Below, piece by piece: positions 7,743 to 16,851 of a DNA stretch of 64,000 bases. The stretch's first letter is position 1, and each line of letters begins with the position of its first letter. The position numbers were made by a program, and so were the translations under genes. This DNA is from CAYNZV01 sp965217095 (GTDB taxonomy: Bacteria; Latescibacterota; UBA2968; UBA8231). The DNA is taken from NCBI GenBank assembly GCA_965217095.1, contig OZ244235.1:3782001-3846000 (forward strand), read 5' to 3'. Below the pieces are notes generated by a model. It was not told the origin of the DNA and did not search any database. It saw nothing but the letters and a program-made list of their open reading frames with translations.

Positions 7743-8894
7743 TCAGGCCGACGCCAGACCGCAGCTGCGCTCCCATTCCTCCACGCTCATCGCCCCGGCG
7801 ACCACGTGGCTGTTGTCGGCGATGCGACCCGGCTCGCGCAGCGCCGGCTGGTCGACGAACCGGGCGCGGGCTGCCTTGTGCTGGTTCTCGGGCTGAAGGA
7901 CGTCCTCCTCGCCTTCGGCGATGTGCCGGTACAGCAGCTTCAGCTCCGGGGCAAACCTTGAGTACACCTCCCGTGGCACGTACGTCCTGAGCGTGTGGCC
8001 GCCCGAGTGCAGGTCGCCGAACTCGTTACCCGACAGCCACCACGGCGCGTAACGGCACACAACCGCCGCGCGCTCATGCTCGCTCTGGTTGACGGCGACC
8101 GAGTGCCAGATCCGCGTGTCCTGCATCAAGACCGAGCCCGCGGGCGCGGAGATTTGGAACTCGCCCGGGATCGGCGCTCGTTCGTCGATCCCGTCATCGG
8201 GGCCGCGCGGGTTGCGCGGGTCTTTGTGCGACCCCGGAACAACCCAAGTGCCGCCGTTATTCGGGGTCACCTCCTCCGGACCGAGGTACCAAATCGTGGA
8301 CAGCGCCATGCAGACATCTGGGAATGGCTGGGCGATCACGCCGGCGAGATGCCACTCCTCACCACTCGTCCGGTACGCAGCCAGATCATGCGGCCAGTCG
8401 GAATGCCAGCGGCGACGCAGCAGCTGCTCCTCGGATATCGCCTCCCCAATCGGCTTCGGCGACTGGTTGACCTCCGTCTGCAAAATGCGGACGTGCGTAT
8501 CGAGCATGGCCTTGGCCACCCGGAGCACGCGCGGCTCCACGAGGTACTCGGCGAAGGTCTCGTTCCGCGCGATGTCGCAGAGCTCGGCGTGGGGCGCCAT
8601 CGGCGGCCGCACAACGCCGCTGCCAGGCTGGAAGTCGGGATTTCTGCGGCGTTCCAGCTCTATGCGTTTGCTCCGCTCCGCCTCGCGGTCCTGCAGCAGC
8701 AGCCGGCTCCCGCGGTGCGCGCTCTCGCGCACCGTGCTGACTCGGTCTTCGGGGATCACCCTCTCGACGACACAGAAACCCTGGACTCGCAGCGATTGCA
8801 GGTACCCCTCGATCTCCGCGTCACCACCTTTGGGGATACCCGTAGCGATGGAGTAGGGGAATCGCTGTCGATCATCAAGATTTAACCCTGTCAT
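7743..8894 (-). CDS. Phytanoyl-CoA dioxygenase (PhyH) family protein, long form
   Basis: This 383-residue member of the PhyH family has the HxD motif WHSDWPHD and the distal His in RIWHSVAVN. It also has PEEVTPNNGGTWVVPGSHKD and PAGSVLMQDTR as family landmarks. It is about 100 residues longer than the other PhyH proteins here. The additions are an Arg/Glu-rich helical segment after the N-terminal strand and a C-terminal tail. ATG 8894 is preferred over the ATG 18 bp upstream because AAAGGAAATTCAG precedes it. It lies upstream of the 545-aa glycosyl-hydrolase-like gene and downstream of the ceramidase-like gene, all on the minus strand. It is therefore possibly part of a three-gene unit, although the 81-bp gap to the ceramidase-like gene leaves room for a promoter. 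Confidence 0.87.
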   Translation of the reverse strand: MTGLNLDDRQRFPYSIATGIPKGGDAEIEGYLQSLRVQGFCVVERVIPEDRVSTVRESAHRGSRLLLQDREAERSKRIELERRRNPDFQPGSGVVRPPMAPHAELCDIARNETFAEYLVEPRVLRVAKAMLDTHVRILQTEVNQSPKPIGEAISEEQLLRRRWHSDWPHDLAAYRTSGEEWHLAGVIAQPFPDVCMALSTIWYLGPEEVTPNNGGTWVVPGSHKDPRNPRGPDDGIDERAPIPGEFQISAPAGSVLMQDTRIWHSVAVNQSEHERAAVVCRYAPWWLSGNEFGDLHSGGHTLRTYVPREVYSRFAPELKLLYRHIAEGEEDVLQPENQHKAARARFVDQPALREPGRIADNSHVVAGAMSVEEWERSCGLASA

Positions 8895-8975
8895 CTGAAT
8901 TTCCTTTATCACGCCGCCGGCAAGCCCATACCTTGCAGACAGCGGCGGATCGAACGTGAATCGGTGAGAAACGTA

Positions 8976-10478
8976 TCATAGCTTCTTCAGTATCTCAGCC
9001 ACCTTGCTTTCGAACAGCGCCTGCCATTCCGGTGCAACCAGGCAGTCGGTGTCCTCTTGAGCTCTACCCCGGTTCTTCAGCTGTTCGACCGTGGGCGTGT
9101 AAAAGAGATACCCGTTGGTAACGCCGGCGACAAAGGTGTTTTTGTGGGGAGATCTCTTTTTGATATTGAGCCCTATCTCTACGGGAAGCTCGCCGGGGAA
9201 CGTGACGAGCGCAAAATCTCCGGCCCGCAGCCCAACCACCTCCGCCTTGATCGTTCCCGTTTCGGAGGCCGCGTTCGACGCCTGTTTCTTCTTCAGCATA
9301 GCGATGTTTATCTGGATTTTCGTCAGCTCTTCCATGGTGTAGATACTTTCCAGGTAGTGATCTATGTTCCTCTTTTTATTGGCATCCAGTCGTACCAGAT
9401 CGTCCCTCCCCATCATCTCTTCGTGCACATACCGATACGCGTAGTAGGATGGATACTCGGGGAAGAGTCTGTGTTTCACGAACAGGGTAAGGAACGTCTT
9501 GAAGTTGAGATTCGTGCCTTTCAGGAACCTCTCTCCCCTCGTAGTGGAAGAGGTCAGCGAGAGGGGTAACGTCTCCAGCAGCCTTCGCTGCTCCGTCTCC
9601 ATCTCGTCGATGAGTTGGCTGAGGTCGGCCCGCGGCAGCTCGAGTGTCTCGTTAATCAGTTCGAGCCTCCCGTCTTCGCCGGTTTGGATCTTTCTCAGAG
9701 CTCTCAACGTGTTTAGACCCAGCCGGTTTCCCAGCGGCTCCGCGTCGCGGAGATAGTCGATGTCGTTCCCCTTGTAGAAGGCCGGATTGACATCAGCGCC
9801 ACAACCCTGCGTAAACAAGGCAATGGTACCATCGCTCAGATTTTCCTCGATCACGCCGGAGGCAATGCCAGATATGTCAGCCGTGTTTGCTCCGCTGGGC
9901 ACCTCCTGAATCGGATGGCAGGCAAAGTTGTAGACCACCGCCAGTGTCCGTCCATCCTCCCGATCGAGTCGCAGAATCCCGATTTCGGGATCGACCGGAC
10001 CAACACCCACAACCTGGTCGTCTGGGGGAAGACAGTAGTTCTGGCGCACATCCGCCTCGCGGCCGTTCCTCAGTTTGACCCGCCGGTTCTCCATGATTCT
10101 GTCTTCATGACCTCTGCCCGTGCCGACGGAGACGGAAACCATCTTTCCCCAGGCCTCTTTCACTGCTTGAATCGTCCGTTGCTCGATATCGGTGCACACC
10201 TCGCCATGACAGTGGGTGGCGCTGATAAGCAGGTTCGCTGGCTCCAGGTTCAGCTCGGTCTCCAGTCGCGAACGCACATTGGGGAGGAAGTCGTCCTGAA
10301 CGATGCCGAGCTCGGCGATCGTTACGACATCCACGGAGACAAGAACGGCTGTGGTCGCGCCGTCGGTCAGCACCAATGCTCTGGCGTACAGCGGGTCGTG
10401 GACAGGGCGTTCGCCGGTTGCGCTGATCTCCACCTTCGCGGCGCCCGCGCGAAGCAGGGCTGCATCTGACGTATTCAT
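8976..10478 (-). CDS. Neutral/alkaline ceramidase-like hydrolase
   Basis: The 500-residue product resembles the N-terminal catalytic domain of neutral/alkaline non-lysosomal ceramidases: LLRAGAAKVEIS at the start, ALVLTDGATTAVLVSVD, ISATHCHGE (Zn-binding His pair), VVYNFACHPIQEVP, ADISGIASGVIEE, and a C-terminal FPGELPVEIGLNIKKRSP with VTNGYLFYTPT. Proteins with this domain in uncultured marine bacteria often act on unknown amides or esters, so ceramide is not certain. No signal peptide is visible at the chosen start, which suggests a cytoplasmic location or a missed N-terminus. ATG 10478 follows GCGAGGAAAACAACC; an upstream in-frame start at 10676 would add 66 residues that do not look coding. 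Confidence 0.8.
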   Translation of the reverse strand: MNTSDAALLRAGAAKVEISATGERPVHDPLYARALVLTDGATTAVLVSVDVVTIAELGIVQDDFLPNVRSRLETELNLEPANLLISATHCHGEVCTDIEQRTIQAVKEAWGKMVSVSVGTGRGHEDRIMENRRVKLRNGREADVRQNYCLPPDDQVVGVGPVDPEIGILRLDREDGRTLAVVYNFACHPIQEVPSGANTADISGIASGVIEENLSDGTIALFTQGCGADVNPAFYKGNDIDYLRDAEPLGNRLGLNTLRALRKIQTGEDGRLELINETLELPRADLSQLIDEMETEQRRLLETLPLSLTSSTTRGERFLKGTNLNFKTFLTLFVKHRLFPEYPSYYAYRYVHEEMMGRDDLVRLDANKKRNIDHYLESIYTMEELTKIQINIAMLKKKQASNAASETGTIKAEVVGLRAGDFALVTFPGELPVEIGLNIKKRSPHKNTFVAGVTNGYLFYTPTVEQLKNRGRAQEDTDCLVAPEWQALFESKVAEILKKL

Positions 10479-10698
10479 GGTTGTTTTCCTCGCGTTGATT
10501 TCGTTTCGATTCCCGACCTCCTTGGTGGGCCCGTCGAATCTCCATATCATCTCTACCTCCTGCAAGAGACGGGCGACACCGTAGGCCTGTCGGTGGGGAA
10601 CTAGGTGCGCTGAGTAACTTACTTCAAACGACTTCCGGTTCGGCAGCTCGAGCAGAGGCGGATGGCACCAAGGCACAGTCTGAGAGGAGAATCGTCTT

Positions 10699-12294
10699 AT
10701 GGTAACTGATCCGACTACGGGAAATCTGACGACAGGACCTCTACTCGACTGGTGGTATGTTCACGCCGGCTACGCCGGATTCAAGGATGGCATTTCGCGA
10801 TCGTGGGATGTGCCCATGGGAATCGAGATCGAGGCACAGCCGGCGGAAAGGAGCGAGCCGATACTGCCGCCGGATCGACCCTGGGAGCAAGATGGAGCCG
10901 GCCCGGTCACCTCTTTCATCTTCAAGGATGGTCTGTACATCATCGATTACACGACACCCGCAGGTCTTTGCCGGGCGCAAAGCGAAGATGGCTACAACTG
11001 GACCAAACCTGAGTTTGGGGCGGTGGAGTTTGAGGGGTCGACGAAGAACAACATCGTGACCACCAGGTACGGGCGCATATTCGAAGATCCGTCGGCGCCA
11101 CCGGAGGAGCGCTTCAAGGCGATCGGAGGCAAGGGCGGCTTCTACGCGCGCGAGAAGGATACCGATGGCAACTACGTGGAAGTGCAACTGGACAAGGAGG
11201 CGGTCGCCCGCATGGGCGGCCCGGAGAACCCGGACATTCAGGATCACATACACCTTCAGGAGTGGAACAGCGAGAAGTTCGAGGGCGAGTGGGGAACATT
11301 GAAATCCTTCATGATGGGTGCCGTCTCACCCGACGGGTTCAACTGGACATATCTAGAGAAACCGCTCCTCGAGGAGTTCGTCGACGGCGACAACATCGTT
11401 TTCTATGACGAGGTGCTCAGGCAGTACGTAGGTTACTGCCGCTTTCATATTGCCGGCCGGCGCTGCGCCGGCCGCTGCGTGAGCGACGACTTCCGCACCT
11501 TCACGCCGGAGCAGCTGGCCGTGATGAACGACGCCCTCGACCCGCCGGACGTCTCCTTCTACAATCACGCCTACACCCGCTATCCGGGGCGCAACGATCT
11601 GCACTTGATGTTCCTGTCGCGGTTCGCGCAGTCAGCAGGGACCAAGGACATACAGCTCGGGGTCAGCCACGACGGCATCAACTGGGAGCGGCCCGACCGC
11701 ACCCACCACCTCATCGACAACTATGCGGATGGTGCCGGCTACGGAGCCGCGCTCGACGCCGGCCCCGGGCTGCTGGAAATGCCGGACGGACGCTACGCGA
11801 TCACCTATTGGGGTACGGACCGCAAGGGTGCGCACGACAGTGCCCACGTGAATCTCCCCATTCGCTACGCCCTGTGGGAGAAGGATCGCATCGCGGGTAT
11901 CCGCGCCAAAGCGGACGGAAGGCTGACCTTGCGCCAGGACCTCTACCGCTCACCCCCCGACTGCCCCGACGCCATCCCGGCGCCGATACACAATCGTTTT
12001 CCGCCGCTCGCCGACCCGAACGAGCCGCCGAGACAGTTGCGCCTGAACTACAAGACGGAGACCGGTGGTTTCATAAAGGTCGAGCTTATCACCCATGTCG
12101 GACCGAAACCACATCTGTCCGGTTCTCTCAGCGCAATGGAAGGGTACAGCTTCGCCGACTGCGACGTCCTGCAGGGAGACGAGCTGGACCGGGTTGTCAC
12201 CTGGCGGGGCAACGACAACGTGGCGCGGTTGTCGGATTCGCTGGCGATTCGCATCGAGATGTACAAGGCGACCCTTTTCGCGTTCAGTCTATAG
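10699..12294 (+). CDS. Five-bladed beta-propeller glycoside-hydrolase-like protein
   Basis: This 531-residue protein resembles the GH32/GH43-like propellers common in Planctomycetes and related phyla. Repeated blade motifs are visible: FIFKDGLYIIDY, AQSEDGYNWTKPEFG, AVSPDGFNWTYLEKP, GVSHDGINWERPDR and YITYWGTDR-like turns. A C-terminal beta-sandwich (LRLNYKTETGGFIKVELI...GYSFADCDVLQGDE...RIEMYKATLFAF) is the region best shared with the paralogue at 28536-30089. There is no signal peptide. ATG follows GAGAGGAGAATCGTCTT. It is divergent from the ceramidase-like gene with a 220-bp region between, which probably holds both promoters. The substrate is unknown; a sugar-binding or sugar-cleaving role is inference from the fold. 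Confidence 0.75.
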   Translation: MVTDPTTGNLTTGPLLDWWYVHAGYAGFKDGISRSWDVPMGIEIEAQPAERSEPILPPDRPWEQDGAGPVTSFIFKDGLYIIDYTTPAGLCRAQSEDGYNWTKPEFGAVEFEGSTKNNIVTTRYGRIFEDPSAPPEERFKAIGGKGGFYAREKDTDGNYVEVQLDKEAVARMGGPENPDIQDHIHLQEWNSEKFEGEWGTLKSFMMGAVSPDGFNWTYLEKPLLEEFVDGDNIVFYDEVLRQYVGYCRFHIAGRRCAGRCVSDDFRTFTPEQLAVMNDALDPPDVSFYNHAYTRYPGRNDLHLMFLSRFAQSAGTKDIQLGVSHDGINWERPDRTHHLIDNYADGAGYGAALDAGPGLLEMPDGRYAITYWGTDRKGAHDSAHVNLPIRYALWEKDRIAGIRAKADGRLTLRQDLYRSPPDCPDAIPAPIHNRFPPLADPNEPPRQLRLNYKTETGGFIKVELITHVGPKPHLSGSLSAMEGYSFADCDVLQGDELDRVVTWRGNDNVARLSDSLAIRIEMYKATLFAFSL

Positions 12295-12483
12295 GCCTCG
12301 GCGGCTTGTAGTGAGAAGCCACGGCGATAACGACGTCCGTTCGATCGCGGGCAAGCGTGCGGAAGAGCGCGCGGTCGGCGGCGGCGGGTGCCAACACCCA
12401 AGGCGTTCCGTAGATTCAACTCGGGGTTTCAAGAGTGGGCTGAGGAGTGGGACACAAATTCCACGGCGGTGACTTAGACGACA

Positions 12484-13869
12484 ATGGTATCAAGAGGAAG
12501 CACTGCCGGCGATAAGCCTCACGCCGGCCGGTCTGGGCGATACCTGGAGATCGTGGGCTTGGCGGCGGCCGTTTGCCTGGCGGCTTGCGGGCCTTCCGTC
12601 GAAGACCGAATCGACGAGCTCGGCGCCGGCCCCGACGAACGCGCCACGGCAAGGCACGAGCTCACCCTGGCTGCGGAGGAAGCGATCGAGCCCCTCATCG
12701 CGGCGTTGGAATCGCCAGACGGCGACAGCCAGCGCGACGAGGTTGCCGCCATCCTGGCCGGCATCATAGCGAGAGCGGGAAACGAACGCGTAGCTGACGT
12801 CCTCAAGAAACACCTGCTTGACGATCCTGATCCGGTGGTGCGGGGACGGATCGCCGAAGAGCTCGGAATGCGGATGCGCTCCGAATATTTTGATCCTTAT
12901 TTGCAGGCGCTGTCCGATCCCTCGCCCCTGGTCCAAACCCCGGCCCTGCTCGCTTTGGAGACCGTGCTCGGTCGGTTGAACGATGAACAGATCGCAACCT
13001 TGCGCCGGCTCGCCGGCGAGCGCGCCGAGTCGCAGGATCGCTACGTGCGTGAAGCCGCGCTGTTCCTCGTGGAGGAGTTTGTCCGCCGTTGGGCAAAGGA
13101 AGCGCAAAAGGCTGCTCTCAAAGCCAACATCTCGTTGGCGGATTCCATCTACAACCGGGCGCTGGCGTACGCCCCTGCCAGCCGGCAGGCTAACTACTAC
13201 ATGGGCACGTTTTATTTGGAACACGGCGATCGCGACCGCGGGAAGCAGCTTTTGCGGGAGCACCGGCTGCTGATCGATGTTCCCAGATTCGCCGCGGCGC
13301 CACAGATCGACGGACGATTGGACGATCCGGTTTGGAGAAGCGCGGGGCGCATCGATTCGTTCTACACACACTCGGGATCTCTTGCCGCGCTGTTGCCACG
13401 GGTCGAAACCCACGTTTTGATGGGTTACACGGACACAGCGATTTACTGGGGGGCGCGCTGCTTCGACGCCCACCCCGAAAGCCTGCTGGTGTTGCCCATG
13501 GAAGACAAACTGGACAACGCGCGCGGCGACCGGATCTCGTTCACTTTTGATCGCGATCTGGACAAAATGGTACTTGCCGGCCTGTCAGTGAACCCCGAAG
13601 GAGCGGTAAGGGACCGCTGGAGCAACTTCAGCGAGGGCCACAGCCACGATTACAGCTGGGACGTCGACGGGGCGGCAGCGACCTTCGTTGGCGACGACTT
13701 CTGGTCCGTAGAATTCGAGTTGCGGTGGGACGACAAATACCACCCCCGGCCGGCGCCGGGTGAAGTCTCGGCGTTGAATTTCACCCGCTTGTTCCGAAAT
13801 GACGAGTACAGTATGGCGTTCCTTCGGTACAACCGTCTATACGCGACCGGATACATCGCCTATCAATGA
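12484..13869 (+). CDS. Lipoprotein with HEAT repeats and CBM9-like domain
   Basis: The N-terminus has a hydrophobic segment ending in a lipobox (CLAACGPS, Cys about residue 35), so the mature protein is a lipid-anchored surface or periplasmic protein. Residues 45-200 are alpha-helical repeats of HEAT type (AIEPLIAALESPDGD, VADVLKKHLLDDPDPVVRGRIAEELG, LQALSDPSPLVQTPAL). A TPR-like pair of helices follows (ALAYAPASRQANYYMGTFYLEHGD). The last 200 residues, starting PQIDGRLDDPVWRSA, match the carbohydrate-binding family-9-like sandwich found in many exported proteins of these lineages. A role in polymer binding at the cell surface is inferred. A 189-bp gap upstream holds nothing I can identify. 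Confidence 0.72.
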   Translation: MVSRGSTAGDKPHAGRSGRYLEIVGLAAAVCLAACGPSVEDRIDELGAGPDERATARHELTLAAEEAIEPLIAALESPDGDSQRDEVAAILAGIIARAGNERVADVLKKHLLDDPDPVVRGRIAEELGMRMRSEYFDPYLQALSDPSPLVQTPALLALETVLGRLNDEQIATLRRLAGERAESQDRYVREAALFLVEEFVRRWAKEAQKAALKANISLADSIYNRALAYAPASRQANYYMGTFYLEHGDRDRGKQLLREHRLLIDVPRFAAAPQIDGRLDDPVWRSAGRIDSFYTHSGSLAALLPRVETHVLMGYTDTAIYWGARCFDAHPESLLVLPMEDKLDNARGDRISFTFDRDLDKMVLAGLSVNPEGAVRDRWSNFSEGHSHDYSWDVDGAAATFVGDDFWSVEFELRWDDKYHPRPAPGEVSALNFTRLFRNDEYSMAFLRYNRLYATGYIAYQ

Positions 13870-13916
13870 GATTGGCGGTGGCATGCCGCGGCCGGCGACC
13901 TGGGAGATACCAGATA

Positions 13917-14681
13917 ATGGCTAAATATCTAGAGCCCCGACGGCACTTGGAGTTAGAAGGAGCCTATAACATCCGCGATATAGGTGGTTACGCCACTTCA
14001 GATGGACGACGAACACGTTGGAAAAGGTTTCTACGCGCCGACAACCTCAACACTCTGACACTCGGCTCTCAGGCTGCTCTCATCGAATACGGGGTGCGCA
14101 CGGTCATTGATCTCAGATCCACCGCGGGCATCCAGAAAGAGCCAAACGTCTTCGCAAACTCATCTGTCGTTACCTACTACAACCACAATATGAATGGAGA
14201 CGAGCCGCTTCCTGACATGGCAGACTTCCCCGAATTCAACGTGCCGTCAGACGGTTCCATGAAGTCCTACGCCAAGATATTAAAGTACAGGCGGCCTCAA
14301 CTAATTGAGACCCTGGCGACTCTGGCATCCCCTGGAGTGCTGCCTGCGTTGGTCCACTGCTGGGCGGGGATGGGCCGCACAGGTGTGATAACCGCTCTGG
14401 TACTTGGGATAGTAGGTGTTCCAGCGGAGGCTATAGCCGAAGATTTTGCATTGAGTGCCTGCTTCTTCGTGAACCGCGATTCGGCAGGGCTCCCACCTCC
14501 ACCTGGCATAACTCCTCGTGAGACGGTAGAGGAGTATCGGCAACACCATTGCCCTCCCGAAGGTATGCTCGAACTGCTTCAGCACTTTGAAGAACGATAC
14601 GGTGGAGTAGAGGCATACGCCTTGGACGGGGGCCTCACCCAAGGGCAAGTAGACATGCTGCGCAGTGCCTTGATTGAATAG
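13917..14681 (+). CDS. Tyrosine/serine protein phosphatase (dual-specificity-like)
   Basis: The 254-residue protein has the CX5R active site as HCWAGMGRTG (Cys148, Arg154) and the N-terminal signature AYNIRDIGGYATSDGRRTRWKRFLRAD. This is typical of the Y_phosphatase3 group of bacterial tyrosine phosphatases. VIDLRS supplies the usual preceding loop. The common sequence HCxAGKDRTG is varied here (MGR instead of KDR). ATG 13917 follows TGGGAGATACCAGATA and removes 17 residues of the longer frame. It is followed at 86 bp by the isomerase gene broken by IS1595 copy 2. Substrate protein or lipid unknown. Confidence 0.85.
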   Translation: MAKYLEPRRHLELEGAYNIRDIGGYATSDGRRTRWKRFLRADNLNTLTLGSQAALIEYGVRTVIDLRSTAGIQKEPNVFANSSVVTYYNHNMNGDEPLPDMADFPEFNVPSDGSMKSYAKILKYRRPQLIETLATLASPGVLPALVHCWAGMGRTGVITALVLGIVGVPAEAIAEDFALSACFFVNRDSAGLPPPPGITPRETVEEYRQHHCPPEGMLELLQHFEERYGGVEAYALDGGLTQGQVDMLRSALIE

Positions 14682-15444
14682 CTCTAAGCAAGACAAAATG
14701 ATCATCAACCAGCCGGGAGAATAGCGGCCTAATTCTGGCGCGGGCCGGTTGAAATGGAGAGGTACGATGGAAATCAGTTCAGCTCCCGACGCACTCCCTC
14801 GGTGGACATCTCGAGAGATCGAGGATCGACTCGGAATCTCCGCTCTCAAGGTGGAGAAATCAGTGCTCGGAGCGAGAGAGATTGCAGCGATTCGCGAGGC
14901 GGGGATAGTTCGGATTGAGATATATTTACACCCCCTGCAGTGCGACTATCACGATCCCACTCATGTATCGGAGATCAAGGCTGAATGCCAGAAGCAAGGC
15001 GTTTCGATCGTTTCTGCGCATGGCCCCGGTCTTCCTTTTGGTTCAGAAGATGAAGAGGAGAGGAAGGCTGCGGTAAGGGAAGGCGTCATGGCGGCAAGGG
15101 CGGCAGAGGAGCTAGGTGCCGCTATTTATGCGGGACACTTTGATGTTGGCGAGCAGTCTAAGAAATCGGTCACCGAGATTTTGGGTCAACTGCACGGCTC
15201 ATCTCTGACACTCACGTGTGAGAACCTGGTACCGAATCCTCAAATATCAGATTGCATCGCGTTCGTGGACAAGATAGATTCCGATCGCTTCGGTATCACG
15301 GTGGACATCGGTCATCAAAGGGACCCTGATGGCATCAATTCCTTCGTCAAGAAAGAAGTCGCCCGTCAGACTATGACCCAATGTGGCAAGCGCCTCTTTC
15401 ATCTTCACCTGCACGATTTCACAGACACGGATCATAAGCCCGCT

Positions 15445-16579
15445 TGGGGGTATCCATTTAACCGGAGTGCGTCGCGACCCCCATCAGTGTTCGGCCGCCG
15501 ACCGCCACGGCCGGTTTGCCCCTGGGCGTTCCAGGCTCGTGAGATGCCCTCGCCGTTTGGGCGGCTCGGGGGGCAGCTTCCTCGGCCGTCGGCTGGCAAT
15601 GAGATCCTGGAAACGCATCGGCTCGTGGGCCACGGCCAGCTCGAGCACGCGATAAAACACCATGCCGCGGCTGCGGGAGCGGCGGCGATTGAAGCGGAAC
15701 ACGAACTCGTTGAGGTAGTGGCTCATGTGGGTACTGTCGGCGGCCCCTTGATGCGTTCCCAGCAGCCACCGCTTGGCCAGTGAGACAACGCGGTGCACGG
15801 CGGGCAACAGCTTGTTGGGATCATCTCCCCGAGCGCGGGCCGCGCCCTGGCTGCGCCGATCGTGCTCGTAGCCGAGCTGAGCCAGTCCCTGATAAGCGGG
15901 CCACCCGTCGGTGATGATCGTCGAGCCCGGCTCGACGTGATCCATCACGAACGCGTGCAAGGTCTCGGCAGAGGCATCGGCCAGTGGCGACATGCGGCAC
16001 CGCCCCAATCCTCTCGGCTCATGAACCTCAACTGCGATACCGGTCAGCACCTTCTTGCCCCTAGCGCGGCCACCGGCCAGCCCAGGCTCGGCGCCGCCGA
16101 TGTAGGTCTCGTCCACCTGTACCGTCCCGCTCAGCAGATCCCGACCGGGGACGTACCAACACCGACCGCAGGCGGTGCAGCATGGCCCAGGCAGTCTGGT
16201 AGGAGCTGATCTCCAGTACTCGCTTCAAGCTCAACGCCGAGATCCCGTCTTTACCGGTGGCGAACAGCCAGCAGGCGGTGTACCATATCGTCAAGGGTGT
16301 CCGCGTCCGATCGAAGATCGTACCGGCCGTCACCGAACTGCGTGTCGAACACGCCGGACACATGAAGCGGCCATCGCCCAAGCGCCAACCGCCTTCGTGG
16401 CCGCAACTCGGACAGACGAAGCCGTCGGGCCACCGCAGCCATTCGAGGTAGTCCAGGCAGTCCGCATCGGTTCGAAACCAGGCTTGAAACTCGCCTACCG
16501 AGCCCGGGTAGTGCTTGCCAGCGCGAGGATACGCCATGCACTGAACATATGGTAACTCCGGTTAAATGGATACCCCCAA
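15445..16579 (-). mobile_element. IS1595-family insertion sequence, copy 2 (inverse orientation)
   Basis: It carries the same terminal repeats as copy 1 and is nearly identical throughout. The target duplication is AGCCCGCT at 15437-15444 and 16580-16587 (up to 10 bp, AAGCCCGCTT). Both targets fit AA..CC.CTT, a possible target preference. The insertion breaks a sugar isomerase gene. Intact duplications on both copies show each arrived by transposition rather than by recombination between copies. Confidence 0.93.
15484..16537 (-). pseudogene. IS1595-family transposase, frameshifted in the middle
   Basis: The start corresponds to that of copy 1 (MAYPRAGKHYPG). An extra G in the run at 16147-16150 (GGGG against GGG in copy 1) shifts the frame after residue 130. 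The rest is found as a second frame from 16116, beginning at VDETYIGG and continuing to the normal end SAAEH at 15484. Here the C-terminus is the ancestral one, which shows that copy 1 lost its own end by a deletion. The zinc ribbon and the DDE core are in different frames, so this copy cannot make a full transposase without frameshifting. It could be mobilised in trans by copy 1. Confidence 0.88.
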
Positions 16580-16851
16580 AGCCCGCTTTTGATGGCAACA
16601 TCGAGTGGGGAGAGGTTTTCGCTGCACTCAAAGACCTTGACTACAAGGGTGAACTCATGTTTGAAGTGAGCCACGCAACTGCGGAAGACGTGTTGCGCAA
16701 GACTGCGGCATTTCCGAAGACATTCGTGGAGCGTTACGACGGTCCATGATGTCCTCTCCCTGAACTCTACACCTACAGGTTCGCTTCGTGAACCAACGCT
16801 ATTCGGCAGAATTCCCATCGCGTCGACTCCAGATCCGTCTGCCGTCCTTCA

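Larger units (their letters stand above)
14767..16749 (+). pseudogene. Sugar-phosphate isomerase/epimerase disrupted by IS1595 copy 2
   Basis: Two in-frame halves, 14767-15444 and about 16580-16749, flank the insertion. Removing the element and one copy of the duplicated target restores the continuous reading DHKPAFDGNIEWGEVF. The rebuilt protein is about 280 residues and matches the intact paralogue at 30449-31360: same N-terminus (EEIEERLGIS/REIEDRLGIS), TVDIGH, FHLHLHDFTD, and the C-terminal LR(K/R)TAAFP(K/A)TF(V/A)ERY. The family is the AP-endonuclease-2-like TIM barrel with Glu, Asp and His metal ligands. The start ATG 14767 follows GGAGAGGTACG. As it stands the gene would make a 226-residue stump plus IS-derived residues (stop at 15783), so it is almost surely inactive. 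Confidence 0.9.

Noticed and set aside
15484..16537. Programmed frameshifting in the IS1595 transposase
   Set aside because: Copy 1 is in one frame at the same place, and the difference is a single extra G in a G run. No slippery-site plus structure signature was seen.
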